64,000 nt of DNA, taken from an uncultured Lachnospiraceae bacterium (GTDB lineage Bacteria > Bacillota > Clostridia > Lachnospirales > Lachnospiraceae). The notes beneath the pieces were generated by a model. The model did no database searches and was not told where the DNA came from. It worked only from the letters and a program-made list of their open reading frames with translations. The stretch covers positions 22,200-86,199 of the forward strand of contig CAOKWI010000009.1 in NCBI GenBank assembly GCA_948473115.1, written 5' to 3'. How positions within the stretch are numbered: the stretch's first letter is position 1; the number at the start of each line of letters is the position of its first letter. Below, piece after piece: positions 11,779 through 18,518 of the stretch. A program made the translations under genes and the position numbers.

Positions 11779-11973
11779 ATGCGGGATGAAGTAATGAAAT
11801 ACTTGGAGGAGACATGCGTAAAGTATAGTGGACGTCTGCCGGAATACAATATCAGTGCATCTGGAGTTATGGTGCTGTGTAAGGCGTGTGACAAGTATTT
11901 GGAATTGGTTTTTGGTCATAAGAATAATTCGCTCATTTCAAATGAGCGAATTATGAGTGGAAAAGTAATTTAA
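11779..11973 (+). CDS. Small hypothetical ORF containing a perfect palindrome
   Basis: 64 codons beginning MRDEVMKYLEETCVKY. Composition is protein-like, but no family is recognised and the ribosome binding site is weak (GCGGG). A perfect 31-bp palindrome lies inside the reading frame near its end, so the ORF may be a chance reading or a remnant of a longer gene. Low certainty. Confidence 0.25.
   Translation: MRDEVMKYLEETCVKYSGRLPEYNISASGVMVLCKACDKYLELVFGHKNNSLISNERIMSGKVI
11924..11954. repeat. Perfect 15-1-15 palindrome
   Basis: ATAATTCGCTCATTT and its exact reverse complement are separated by one base. No T-tract follows. It lies between the ATPase gene and the 3' end of the convergent AraC fragment, so it may act as a bidirectional termination or processing hairpin, or as a protein-binding dyad. 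Confidence 0.75.
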
Positions 11974-11998
11974 AATAGTTTCAACTGCACCGTTGGAA

Positions 11999-12493
11999 TT
12001 ATTTTAATATTGTTTGCCAAATCAGGTCATCTGTGATATGGGGCACTCCCGTAAACCGACGTTTATATCCGGTGAGCACCATTTCCGGTTTCTCCTCCAC
12101 TCTGTATTCCATTCTGTATCCTCCTTCTAATGACAGTTTCAGAGACAGTCTTGAAAAGGAGTTTAACTTTGCGCCTTCCCTGCGCGCCTGGGATGGCGTG
12201 ATTCCATGGAAACGGGTAAATGCCCTGGTAAAGCTGTCGGGATTGTCATAGCCGTATTTCAAAGCCACATCTATGACTTTCGCATCGCTTCCGGCCAGTT
12301 CACTGCCTGCCAGGGTCAGCCTGCGGCTGCGGATATACTCTCCCAGGGTGTATCCGCACAGAAGTCCGAATACCCGCTGGAAATGATATCCGGTGGAATA
12401 ACTCTGTCTGGCGATTTCATCATAATCCAATTCTTCCGCAATATGCGCTTCCACATAATCGATGGCCCGCTGTATTCCCATTACCCAGTCCAT
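11999..12493 (-). CDS. AraC-family regulator, C-terminally truncated
   Basis: 164 residues. The tandem AraC helix-turn-helix domain is complete: IQRAIDYVEAHIAEELDYDEIARQ, GYHFQRVFGLLCGYTLGEYIRSRRL, then YGYDNPDSFTRAFTRFHGITPSQAR. Relatives of this layout continue with a GyrI-like effector domain, giving about 290 residues in all. Here the effector domain starts (YRVEEKPEMVLTGYKRRFTGVP) and stops after about 30 residues at ITDDLIWQTILK. The gene has probably lost its 3' end. DNA binding could persist while ligand sensing would be lost. The minus-strand GNAT gene lies upstream. Confidence 0.75.
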   Translation of the reverse strand: MDWVMGIQRAIDYVEAHIAEELDYDEIARQSYSTGYHFQRVFGLLCGYTLGEYIRSRRLTLAGSELAGSDAKVIDVALKYGYDNPDSFTRAFTRFHGITPSQARREGAKLNSFSRLSLKLSLEGGYRMEYRVEEKPEMVLTGYKRRFTGVPHITDDLIWQTILK

Positions 12494-12615
12494 GGCGTAT
12501 CTCCTTGTCTGATGCGTTACAGTCCAACCGCAACGCCCCTGTCTGCAAACAGGATAGCAGTTTTCAGGATGTGTTTCCCGACATTTTGTGGGGAGACGTG
12601 TGGGTTCAGGGAATC

Positions 12616-13068
12616 CTACTCCACATGCAGCCGGTAAACCCTGGAAAGTTCGCCGTGCATATCGCCCATGGTCTGATAAAATTCACAGCCGTATTTCTCA
12701 TACAGTCCGGTGTGGTTTGTGGAGATATAGATATCATGTACCCCTTCGGCTCTGGCAAGCCTTTCGACTTCCAAAAATAATTTCCCCATGTGGCGGTGCC
12801 CCCTGTATTCCGGAAAAGTATATACAAACCCGATCCAGGGGGTCAGGTCGGTGGGCTGGATATCATCTTTTTCCGCGTAAGTACAGAAGGAAACCAGTTC
12901 ATTCCCTTTGATGAGCAGCAGTACCTTAGAGTTTTCGCCCAGGGTACTTTTGAAAGTGTTCCCGCTTAGCAGCTGGTATAGGAATTGTCCGGCGCCCCAG
13001 TCGCTTTTCCTGATCTGATCCAGCCAATATTCCTGTCGGTCACAGCTGAAATATTCTATTACCTGCAT
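12616..13068 (-). CDS. GNAT-family N-acetyltransferase
   Basis: About 150 residues starting MQVIEYFSCDRQEYWL, with AAGGAGG about 8 bases before the ATG. The GNAT fold is shown by the central strand LLLIKGNELVSFCTYAEKDD, the acetyl-CoA loop region WIGFVYTFPEYRGHRHMGKLFLEVE (the R/Q-G-x-G/A-like segment is R-G-H-R-H-M-G-K) and the C-terminal DIYISTNHTGLYEKYGCEFY. The family transfers acetyl from acetyl-CoA to an amine; the substrate cannot be read. The ORF-track start 15 codons upstream lies inside the preceding gene and lacks a ribosome binding site. Confidence 0.85.
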   Translation of the reverse strand: MQVIEYFSCDRQEYWLDQIRKSDWGAGQFLYQLLSGNTFKSTLGENSKVLLLIKGNELVSFCTYAEKDDIQPTDLTPWIGFVYTFPEYRGHRHMGKLFLEVERLARAEGVHDIYISTNHTGLYEKYGCEFYQTMGDMHGELSRVYRLHVE

Positions 13069-13525
13069 TGGTCGTTCCTCCTTGTTTTTGGTTGCAAGCC
13101 CGGAGCAGTCCATCGCGAGTAGAATCCGTGTTGTCCGGCCAGTCCCAGTTTGATTGTTCCATTCGTTTTAGTACTGCCGGTTTGAATACTTTTTGTAGGC
13201 GGAAGTTTTCTACATACTTTCTTGCAATCACAATTTCAATATATCTGTGGGAATGTCTGGGAATGCCTATGACGAAAATGTTTTCGTGCCTCATTCCGCC
13301 ATAAACTAAATTGATAAATACCTTTGCGCCTGGACGGAATTGTTTTGTCCCGTACTTTAACTCGTGGTTTTCCCCGTGTTCATGTTCTCCAACGATATTG
13401 CCGACAAGGCACCAACGCCATTCCTGTTCGGCGGAAATTTCTTCACTCACTTGCTCCATGCCCTTGCCCGCCCATTCAAATTGATCAGGAACTGTGCACA
13501 GTTCCTTGGTATCATTATAAGCCAT
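13040..13525 (-). CDS. Conserved-looking hypothetical protein
   Basis: 161 residues. Recognisable features are a WRWCLVGNIVGEH segment, a YGTKQFRPGAKVFINLVYGGMRHENIFVIGIPR stretch typical of a compact beta-rich domain, and YIEIVIARKYVENFRLQKVFKPAVL. I have seen proteins of this general pattern annotated only as hypothetical in Firmicutes, and assign no function. Its 3' end overlaps the first codons of the GNAT gene by 29 bp, so the two are likely co-transcribed and translationally linked. No strong ribosome binding site precedes its ATG. Confidence 0.6.
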   Translation of the reverse strand: MAYNDTKELCTVPDQFEWAGKGMEQVSEEISAEQEWRWCLVGNIVGEHEHGENHELKYGTKQFRPGAKVFINLVYGGMRHENIFVIGIPRHSHRYIEIVIARKYVENFRLQKVFKPAVLKRMEQSNWDWPDNTDSTRDGLLRACNQKQGGTTNAGNRIFQL

Positions 13526-13577
13526 TTACAGTAGGAATACAATTTTGACTTTAACCGTTTTTTCTACAGAATCTGCG

Positions 13578-13606
13578 TTGAAAAAAGTACTGTTTCATGA
13601 TACTAT
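13578..13606 (+). promoter_or_regulatory. Candidate sigma-A promoter of the Septu-like operon
   Basis: TTGAAA, 17-bp spacer, TACTAT, located 60 bp before the ATPase start. The spacing is ideal and the region is AT-rich. No other good promoter is seen in the 140 bp gap. Confidence 0.45.
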
Positions 13607-13665
13607 TTTAAAAATACAGACTAAAAACAGGGATTATTTGATCATGTCAAATCGGAGGGCGAATC

Positions 13666-14922
13666 ATGGATCAGATATTTGTAACAGAGTTGACAATACA
13701 AAAGGTCAGGCACTTAGAGAATATTACCATCCCCTTGTCGAAGGAGCATATAAAGCATCTGATTCTGACAGGAAAAAACGGAAGCGGTAAAACAAGTGTC
13801 GTGGAAGCGATGGCGGAATATTTACAAAATGCTTTTACAAATGAGTTTTTTGAAGCAAATAAAAAAAACTTGAGTAATGCAATAGAAAATAAAAATAATG
13901 CTGTCAAAAATGGAGCTGATGAAGCAGAAATTCTAAAATGGAATCATGATGTCTATGCTCTTGAAAATATAGTAATGCGAAATAGAAAAGGCTTAGATTT
14001 ATATCTTAATCATGATATGAGCAGTATTGTGTGGTTAAAAGAAAAGTATCACTATATTCTGGCTTATTATAGCGCAGATAGGGTATTTCAAACAATGCAG
14101 CCTCAGCATGTGGAAAAAGTGGAATTGAGAGATGATTACAAGCTGGAGGAATTTCCCCGAAATGAGTTTGTAAAATATCTATTAGACCTGAAAATGACAG
14201 AGGCATTAGCAAGAAATAATAACAAAACGGAAAAAGCGGACGAAATAGCAAAATGGTTCGAGAAGCTGGAAGAACTTCTGAAAAAAGTGTTTGAGGATGA
14301 ATCGGTGAAGATATTATTTGATGAGGATACGTTCCGGTTTCAGATCTCACAGCAGGGAAAAGAACTTTTTGATTTTAATACACTGTCCAGGGGGTATCAG
14401 GCAGTGTTGGATATCGTTCTGGACATTATTATGCGGATGGTGAGTCAGACAAAGCGTTCATTTGACTTTTTGCTTCCGGGGATTGTGTTGATAGATGAAA
14501 TAGACGCGCATCTCCACCTGGAACTACAGAAAAATATTATGCCTTTATTGACTACAATTTTTCCTAATATACAGTTTATTGTGACTTCGCACTCGCCTTT
14601 TGTTTTGAACAGTCTGGAGAATACGGTGATTTATGATCTGGAAAATAATGTATTAGTAGAAAGTGGATTGAATAATGTACCTTATGACGGTATTGTAGAA
14701 GGGTATTTCAGGGCAGACAAAATGTCTGATGCATTGAAGGAAAAGTTTGAGCGATATAAAAACCTTGTCAGCAAAGAAAAGCTTACAGATGATGAGATGG
14801 GTGAAATTGCAGAATTAGAATTGTATTTAGATGAAATACCAGACTATCTCGCATGGGATATTACAACCGAGTATCAAAGGATGAAACTGGAATTTATGAA
14901 TCGGGAGGACATAGATGGTTAA
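13666..14922 (+). CDS. ptuA: Septu-like ATPase (PtuA-type)
   Basis: 418 residues of the SMC/ABC-like AAA ATPase class used in defence systems. Walker A GKNGSGKT lies at residues 36-43. A charged, lysine-rich, probably coiled-coil stretch follows (ANKKNLSNAIENKNNAVKNGADEAEI). An ABC-signature-like LSRGYQAVLDIV comes before Walker B GIVLIDEIDAHLHLELQ, and the switch strand is FIVTSHSPFVLNSL. GGAGGG precedes the ATG. It overlaps the HNH nuclease gene by 8 bp (ATGGTTAA). An ATPase directly followed by an HNH nuclease is the Septu arrangement (PtuA-PtuB), known to protect against phage. The subtype cannot be settled here, and HNH-linked ATPases also occur with retrons; I see no reverse transcriptase nearby. 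Confidence 0.75.
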   Translation: MDQIFVTELTIQKVRHLENITIPLSKEHIKHLILTGKNGSGKTSVVEAMAEYLQNAFTNEFFEANKKNLSNAIENKNNAVKNGADEAEILKWNHDVYALENIVMRNRKGLDLYLNHDMSSIVWLKEKYHYILAYYSADRVFQTMQPQHVEKVELRDDYKLEEFPRNEFVKYLLDLKMTEALARNNNKTEKADEIAKWFEKLEELLKKVFEDESVKILFDEDTFRFQISQQGKELFDFNTLSRGYQAVLDIVLDIIMRMVSQTKRSFDFLLPGIVLIDEIDAHLHLELQKNIMPLLTTIFPNIQFIVTSHSPFVLNSLENTVIYDLENNVLVESGLNNVPYDGIVEGYFRADKMSDALKEKFERYKNLVSKEKLTDDEMGEIAELELYLDEIPDYLAWDITTEYQRMKLEFMNREDIDG

Positions 14923-15583
14923 AATAGAACGCTCTTTCCCAGCGCCTGAATCATTGGCAGAAGAAGCACGGAAGGTAAATGGAAGATATGATAAACAAGA
15001 TGTGATAGAGCAGCTAAAAGAAGACTTTCATAATAAATGTTATATATGTGAGTTGAAGGATTTACAGGATCCGAACGTAGAGCATCTATTTCCGCATAAA
15101 AACGGGAAATATCCAGAGAGGAAGTTTGATTGGGAAAATCTTTTCTGGTCATGTGGGCACTGTAATGGAATAAAGAATAACAGCAAGTACGATGAGGGGA
15201 TATTAGACTGTTGTAAGAGTGATCCCGAAAAAAGTATTTGTTTTCGGCTAAGAAATAGTGATGTAGTAATAGCTGTGTCTGATCCGGAGGATGATATACT
15301 TAGAAGGACAGCTTCTTTGATAACGGAAACGTTTTCACTGAAAAATACGGGTATGAGAATATATACCAGCGATGAAAGGGTAAAACAGCTTCAAAAGGAG
15401 ATGAATCTGCTGTATAAGCAGCTTGAAAAGATTCATAATGGTTCTGGTTCAAAAGTAACCATGAGAATGATCCGAAGCATGTTAAGACGGGAATCTGCGT
15501 TTGCTGCATTTAAAAGATGCTATGTGCGTGATCATGCCATGGAATATCCGGAACTACAGCAATATGTATCATTAGATGCATAA
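14915..15583 (+). CDS. ptuB: Septu-like HNH endonuclease (PtuB-type)
   Basis: 222 residues. The zinc-bound HNH core is visible: CYIC at residues 42-45, VEHLFPHK (catalytic H about 57), then NLFWSCGHCNGIKNN (second Cys pair at 80 and 83, with the conserved Asn). The C-terminal half is helical and charged (VKQLQKEMNLLYKQLEKI). Length and motif layout fit PtuB. In Septu the nuclease is held in complex with PtuA and cuts nucleic acid on infection; this is known for the family and inferred here. The 8-bp overlap indicates translational coupling. Low GC compared with neighbours suggests horizontal acquisition of the pair. Confidence 0.75.
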   Translation: MVKIERSFPAPESLAEEARKVNGRYDKQDVIEQLKEDFHNKCYICELKDLQDPNVEHLFPHKNGKYPERKFDWENLFWSCGHCNGIKNNSKYDEGILDCCKSDPEKSICFRLRNSDVVIAVSDPEDDILRRTASLITETFSLKNTGMRIYTSDERVKQLQKEMNLLYKQLEKIHNGSGSKVTMRMIRSMLRRESAFAAFKRCYVRDHAMEYPELQQYVSLDA

Positions 15584-15591
15584 TGTACTGG

Positions 15592-15619
15592 AGGGAAACG
15601 CCTTTATCAGCGTTTCCCT
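15592..15619. terminator. Hairpin repeat AGGGAAACGC between convergent genes
   Basis: AGGGAAACGC and GCGTTTCCCT form a perfect 10-bp stem with an 8-nt loop between the 3' ends of the nuclease and sirtuin genes. The T-tail is weak. Near-identical hairpins occur at 38298-38325 and 39351-39373. In one orientation all three are followed by AGTACAT or a close variant. Confidence 0.65.
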
Positions 15620-15679
15620 AACTCAATGCCTGCTTTTCCAGGAATATTCTTTGTCCACCCTCCTGTTGGACGCTTATTT

Positions 15680-16573
15680 CTATTTTTCGATAAATCGATG
15701 GAATACTTCCCCGATATCTCCATCTATGCATATGGATCTGTCTTTAACTTCCCTCGGACATCCCGCATTCCCATAATTGATGCAGGCATACACCGCCTTC
15801 GGGTTCTCAGCCGTCATCCGCCAGAAGGGGTATTTGATGATCCCGGGGGTGTTATTTCCAACGCCCAATTCCAGAAATAAGATTTTCTGTCCCTTATGGA
15901 GACGTATAAAAGCCTGATACCTGTCTGCGGCTTTATGCCAGCCGCTGTCTTCAACAAAAGTACTGTCCGCCCGCAGGTTCATTGACATGGGCGCGCCGCA
16001 TACGGGACAATGCGGGATTAACTCGGATGGGATACGCATATTTTCCTGTTCGGCGACCATTTTTCTGATCACGGTTTCATTGTCGTAAGTTTTGTCATGG
16101 CAGGGCTTCGAGCATTGCCATAAGCCATAATCGCCCTGTGTGTAAAATAACCTTTGTTTATCGAAACCTGCTTTCTGGAAACAGTGGTCTACATTGGTGG
16201 TCAGCACAAAATAGTCCTTATCCTGTACCAGCCTGAATAAATCGTCGTAAACACTTTTCGGAGCATTTTGATATCGGTTAATAAAAATGTAACGGCTCCA
16301 GTACGCCCAGTATTCCTCCAATGTCTCAAATGGATAGAAGCCGGCTGAATACATATCCCGAAAGCCATATTTTTCTATAAAATCCGGAAAATTATCTGTA
16401 AAGCGTTTTCCGGAATAAATGAATCCGGCAGAAGCAGACAGGCCTGCCCCTGCCCCGATCACAATAGTGTCGGCGCTTTCCATTTCCCGTTTCAATTTCT
16501 CGACGGATCGCCCTGTCTCTGTATCATGGCAATTACTGCCGGCTGATTTCGCAGCTGCTGTCTTTGTGTACAT
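15680..16573 (-). CDS. SIR2-family NAD-dependent protein (sirtuin)
   Basis: 297 residues. NAD-binding GAGAGLSASAGF (near 40-52) and the catalytic-core strand YFVLTTNVDHCFQKAGF are the GAGxS and TxNxD-type motifs of sirtuins. The usual catalytic His region is replaced by a YTQGDYGLWQCSKPCHD segment. A zinc ribbon is formed by CSKPC and CPVC. Then LFLELGVGNNTPGIIKYPFW closes the Rossmann core. This layout matches a divergent group common in gut clostridia rather than classical CobB; deacylase or ADP-ribosyltransferase activity are both possible. GGAGGT lies nine bases before the ATG. It sits 3'-to-3' with the Septu-like pair. Confidence 0.82.
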   Translation of the reverse strand: MYTKTAAAKSAGSNCHDTETGRSVEKLKREMESADTIVIGAGAGLSASAGFIYSGKRFTDNFPDFIEKYGFRDMYSAGFYPFETLEEYWAYWSRYIFINRYQNAPKSVYDDLFRLVQDKDYFVLTTNVDHCFQKAGFDKQRLFYTQGDYGLWQCSKPCHDKTYDNETVIRKMVAEQENMRIPSELIPHCPVCGAPMSMNLRADSTFVEDSGWHKAADRYQAFIRLHKGQKILFLELGVGNNTPGIIKYPFWRMTAENPKAVYACINYGNAGCPREVKDRSICIDGDIGEVFHRFIEK

Positions 16574-16671
16574 TGAAAACTACCTCCATGGGGCATATTT
16601 TCTGTTAGAAGTCCCCCTGCCTGCATAGGGCAGAGGGAATCAATATTTGACTGAGGGTCTTTGGGACCGGC

Positions 16672-17301
16672 TTATTCTGCCACGACAGAAACTCTCTGCT
16701 GGATATGGTTTCCGTTGAATGCTTCATCGACCATGGCAATCGCATAGTCGGCATAGCTGATTACGCTTTCTCCCCTGGAGTTCAGAATCAGTTCCTCGCC
16801 GCCTAAGATGTATTTTCCGGTTCTTGCCCCGTCTGCCTGGAAATCTCCGGCAGGGCTGACATAGGTCCATTTGACATCGGTTCTGGTGCGGAGCTCATCA
16901 AGCGCCTTCCCCATGTGAGAGGCAAGGGGCTTGAAAATATCCGGGAAGTCTGCCCCGTCCATGACCTGTACGGTATGCTCCGGATTCACATACAGAGTGC
17001 CTGCGCCGCCAACGACAAGAAGCCTTGTTTCCCTGCCGCTTACAAGGTCGCAGAGATGTTTCAGGGAGGTGCCATGCTGCGGCAGGGTCTCCGGCGTCCA
17101 CGCTCCGAAAGCGTCGATCACGACATCAAAGCCCTCCAGATCGGCAGTGTTCAGATCAAACAGGTCCTTCTGAATGACGTTTGCTGCCGCCGACCGGTTC
17201 TCACCGTGCACGACAGCGGTAACGTCTGCCCCTCTTGCAATAGCTTCCTCAACAATCAGTTTTCCCTCTTTGCCATTTGCACAAATAACTGCAATTTTCA
17301 T
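16672..17301 (-). CDS. NAD(P)-binding SDR-like (NmrA/YwnB-type) protein
   Basis: 209 residues, single Rossmann domain. MKIAVICANGKEGKLIVEEAIARGADVTAVV is the glycine-rich dinucleotide loop (ANGKEG is the GxxGxxG variant), followed by DLFDL and FDVVIDAFGAW. LLVVGGAGTLYV, then WTYVSPAGDF, are the later conserved strands of the atypical extended SDR group. Predicted cytosolic oxidoreductase or redox sensor; substrate unknown. It is divergent from an HxlR regulator across a 150-bp gap, a common pairing in which the regulator senses thiol, aldehyde or quinone stress. Confidence 0.85.
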   Translation of the reverse strand: MKIAVICANGKEGKLIVEEAIARGADVTAVVHGENRSAAANVIQKDLFDLNTADLEGFDVVIDAFGAWTPETLPQHGTSLKHLCDLVSGRETRLLVVGGAGTLYVNPEHTVQVMDGADFPDIFKPLASHMGKALDELRTRTDVKWTYVSPAGDFQADGARTGKYILGGEELILNSRGESVISYADYAIAMVDEAFNGNHIQQRVSVVAE

Positions 17302-17410
17302 TATTTGTCCTCCTAAATTTGGTTTTCTTTTTGCGGCTTGTTTTTTCCCGCCTGTAAGATTATACTATAGCCGTAAAGAAGAAACGTAAAGTAAGCACTT
17401 TATTGTGCCA

Positions 17411-17430
17411 TAGTAACCAAAAGGAAACTA
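17411..17430. promoter_or_regulatory. Candidate HxlR operator
   Basis: TAGTAACC-AAAA-GGAAACTA is an imperfect dyad with a 4-bp centre in the divergent region between the SDR-like gene and the HxlR gene. HxlR-type regulators (for example YodB) bind GTAAC-type dyads. A second short dyad, GCAC...GTGC, lies just upstream. Confidence 0.45.
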
Positions 17431-17453
17431 ATGTGAAGAAATGGGGGCTTTTT

Positions 17454-17774
17454 ATGGAAAAAAATTTACCAGCCTGCCCGGTGGAAACTACATTAATGCT
17501 GATCAGTGACCGCTGGAAAGTACTGATTATCCGTGACTTACTAGAAGGGACGAAGCGGTTCGGGGAATTAAAAAAATCCATCGGAAGTGTATCGCAAAAG
17601 GTGTTGACGGCGAATCTGCGTTCCATGGAGGAGAGCGGGCTGCTCACCCGGAAAGTATATCCGGAAGTACCGCCACGTGTAGAATACACCTTGACAGAAA
17701 CAGGATATAGCCTGAAACCGATTCTGGACGCGATGGTGGCGTGGGGGACGGAATACAAACAGAAACAAGGATGA
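17454..17774 (+). CDS. HxlR-family winged-helix regulator
   Basis: About 106 residues. CPVETTLMLISDRWKVLIIRDLLEGTKRFGELKKSIGSVSQKVLTANLRSMEESGLL is the HxlR winged helix, followed by the wing VPPRVEYTLTETGYSLKPIL. A cysteine at residue 8 lies where redox-sensing family members have their reactive Cys. Start choice: the ATG at 17454 matches family N-termini; a GTG at 17433 with AAGGAAA upstream would add seven residues and is a fair alternative. It is divergent from the SDR-like gene it probably controls and is followed by a small kinase gene. Confidence 0.88.
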   Translation: MEKNLPACPVETTLMLISDRWKVLIIRDLLEGTKRFGELKKSIGSVSQKVLTANLRSMEESGLLTRKVYPEVPPRVEYTLTETGYSLKPILDAMVAWGTEYKQKQG

Positions 17775-17834
17775 TATTCCTGCCGGGTATAAGCTGCTGC
17801 GACGGCTGTAAGCCGAAACGGGAGGGAGGGTTTT

Positions 17835-18356
17835 ATGGGAACGGGAATTATGGTGTGCGGCTTGAATGGCGCCGGGAAGAGCACGTTGGGGAGAGCCCTC
17901 GCGGAGAAACTGCATTTTCATTTTATTGATAATGAAGATCTGTATTTTCCCAAGACAGATCCCAATAATATTTTTGCTGATCCACGCACCCGTAAGGAGG
18001 TGGAAGAACTTCTTTTTCATGAAATTAATGTTCATGAAAATTTCGTGTTTGCCTCTGTAAAGGGCGATTATGGGGAAATGATCTATCCTTGTTTTCGGTA
18101 TGCCGTATTGGTGGAGGTTCCGAAAAATATTCGGATGGAGCGGGTCAGGAATCGTTCTTTTCAAAGGTTTGGTGACAGAATGCTGTCCGGCGGGGATCTG
18201 TATGAACAGGAGGAACGTTTTTTCGCAATGGTTGAATCCAGGGCGGAGAATATGATTGAGGAGTGGGTAAGGGCGCTAAGCTGTCCAGTGATCAGGGTAG
18301 ATGGAACAAGGCCCATTGAAGACAATGTGAAGCTTATCACAGGGCAGATGCGGTAA
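17835..18356 (+). CDS. Small P-loop nucleoside/shikimate-kinase-like protein
   Basis: 173 residues. MVCGLNGAGKSTLGRALAEKLHFHFIDNEDLYF is a kinase-type P-loop (GLNGAGKS) with the following acid in the position of shikimate-kinase-like proteins. FVFASVKGDYGE and VLVEVPKNIRMERVRNRSFQRFG hold the later core strand and a lid region with arginines. The phosphate acceptor cannot be named. GGGAGGGTTTT precedes the ATG. The 60-bp gap after the HxlR gene suggests a shared transcript, but no functional link is evident. Confidence 0.75.
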   Translation: MGTGIMVCGLNGAGKSTLGRALAEKLHFHFIDNEDLYFPKTDPNNIFADPRTRKEVEELLFHEINVHENFVFASVKGDYGEMIYPCFRYAVLVEVPKNIRMERVRNRSFQRFGDRMLSGGDLYEQEERFFAMVESRAENMIEEWVRALSCPVIRVDGTRPIEDNVKLITGQMR

Positions 18357-18389
18357 AACAGGTTGATAAGTTGAGACCGGATATTTTAT

Positions 18390-18438
18390 CGAATATCAAT
18401 AAAAATATATTGACATTCGATTTCCTGCGTGTTATATT
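18390..18438 (+). promoter_or_regulatory. Sigma-A promoter overlapped by an inverted repeat
   Basis: TTGACA (18410-18415), 17-bp spacer, TATATT (18433-18438). The arms CGAATATCAAT and ATTGACATTCG form an 11-bp inverted repeat with one mismatch that overlaps the -35 box, a likely operator position. It drives the membrane protein gene at 18519. Confidence 0.6.
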
Positions 18439-18518
18439 GTCGGTACGAAGTCATAGGTAAAGTTTGGAAGTAAACTTCCATGCAATATTTGTACCGGAAA
18501 GCTGGAAAGGAAAGAAGA

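Noticed and set aside
13666-15583. Retron-linked ATPase-HNH module
   Set aside because: No reverse transcriptase or msr/msd-like region is found within several kilobases.
15680-16573. Thoeris or other SIR2 defence system
   Set aside because: No TIR-domain partner or ATPase shares its operon; the Septu-like pair is convergent and has its own promoter.
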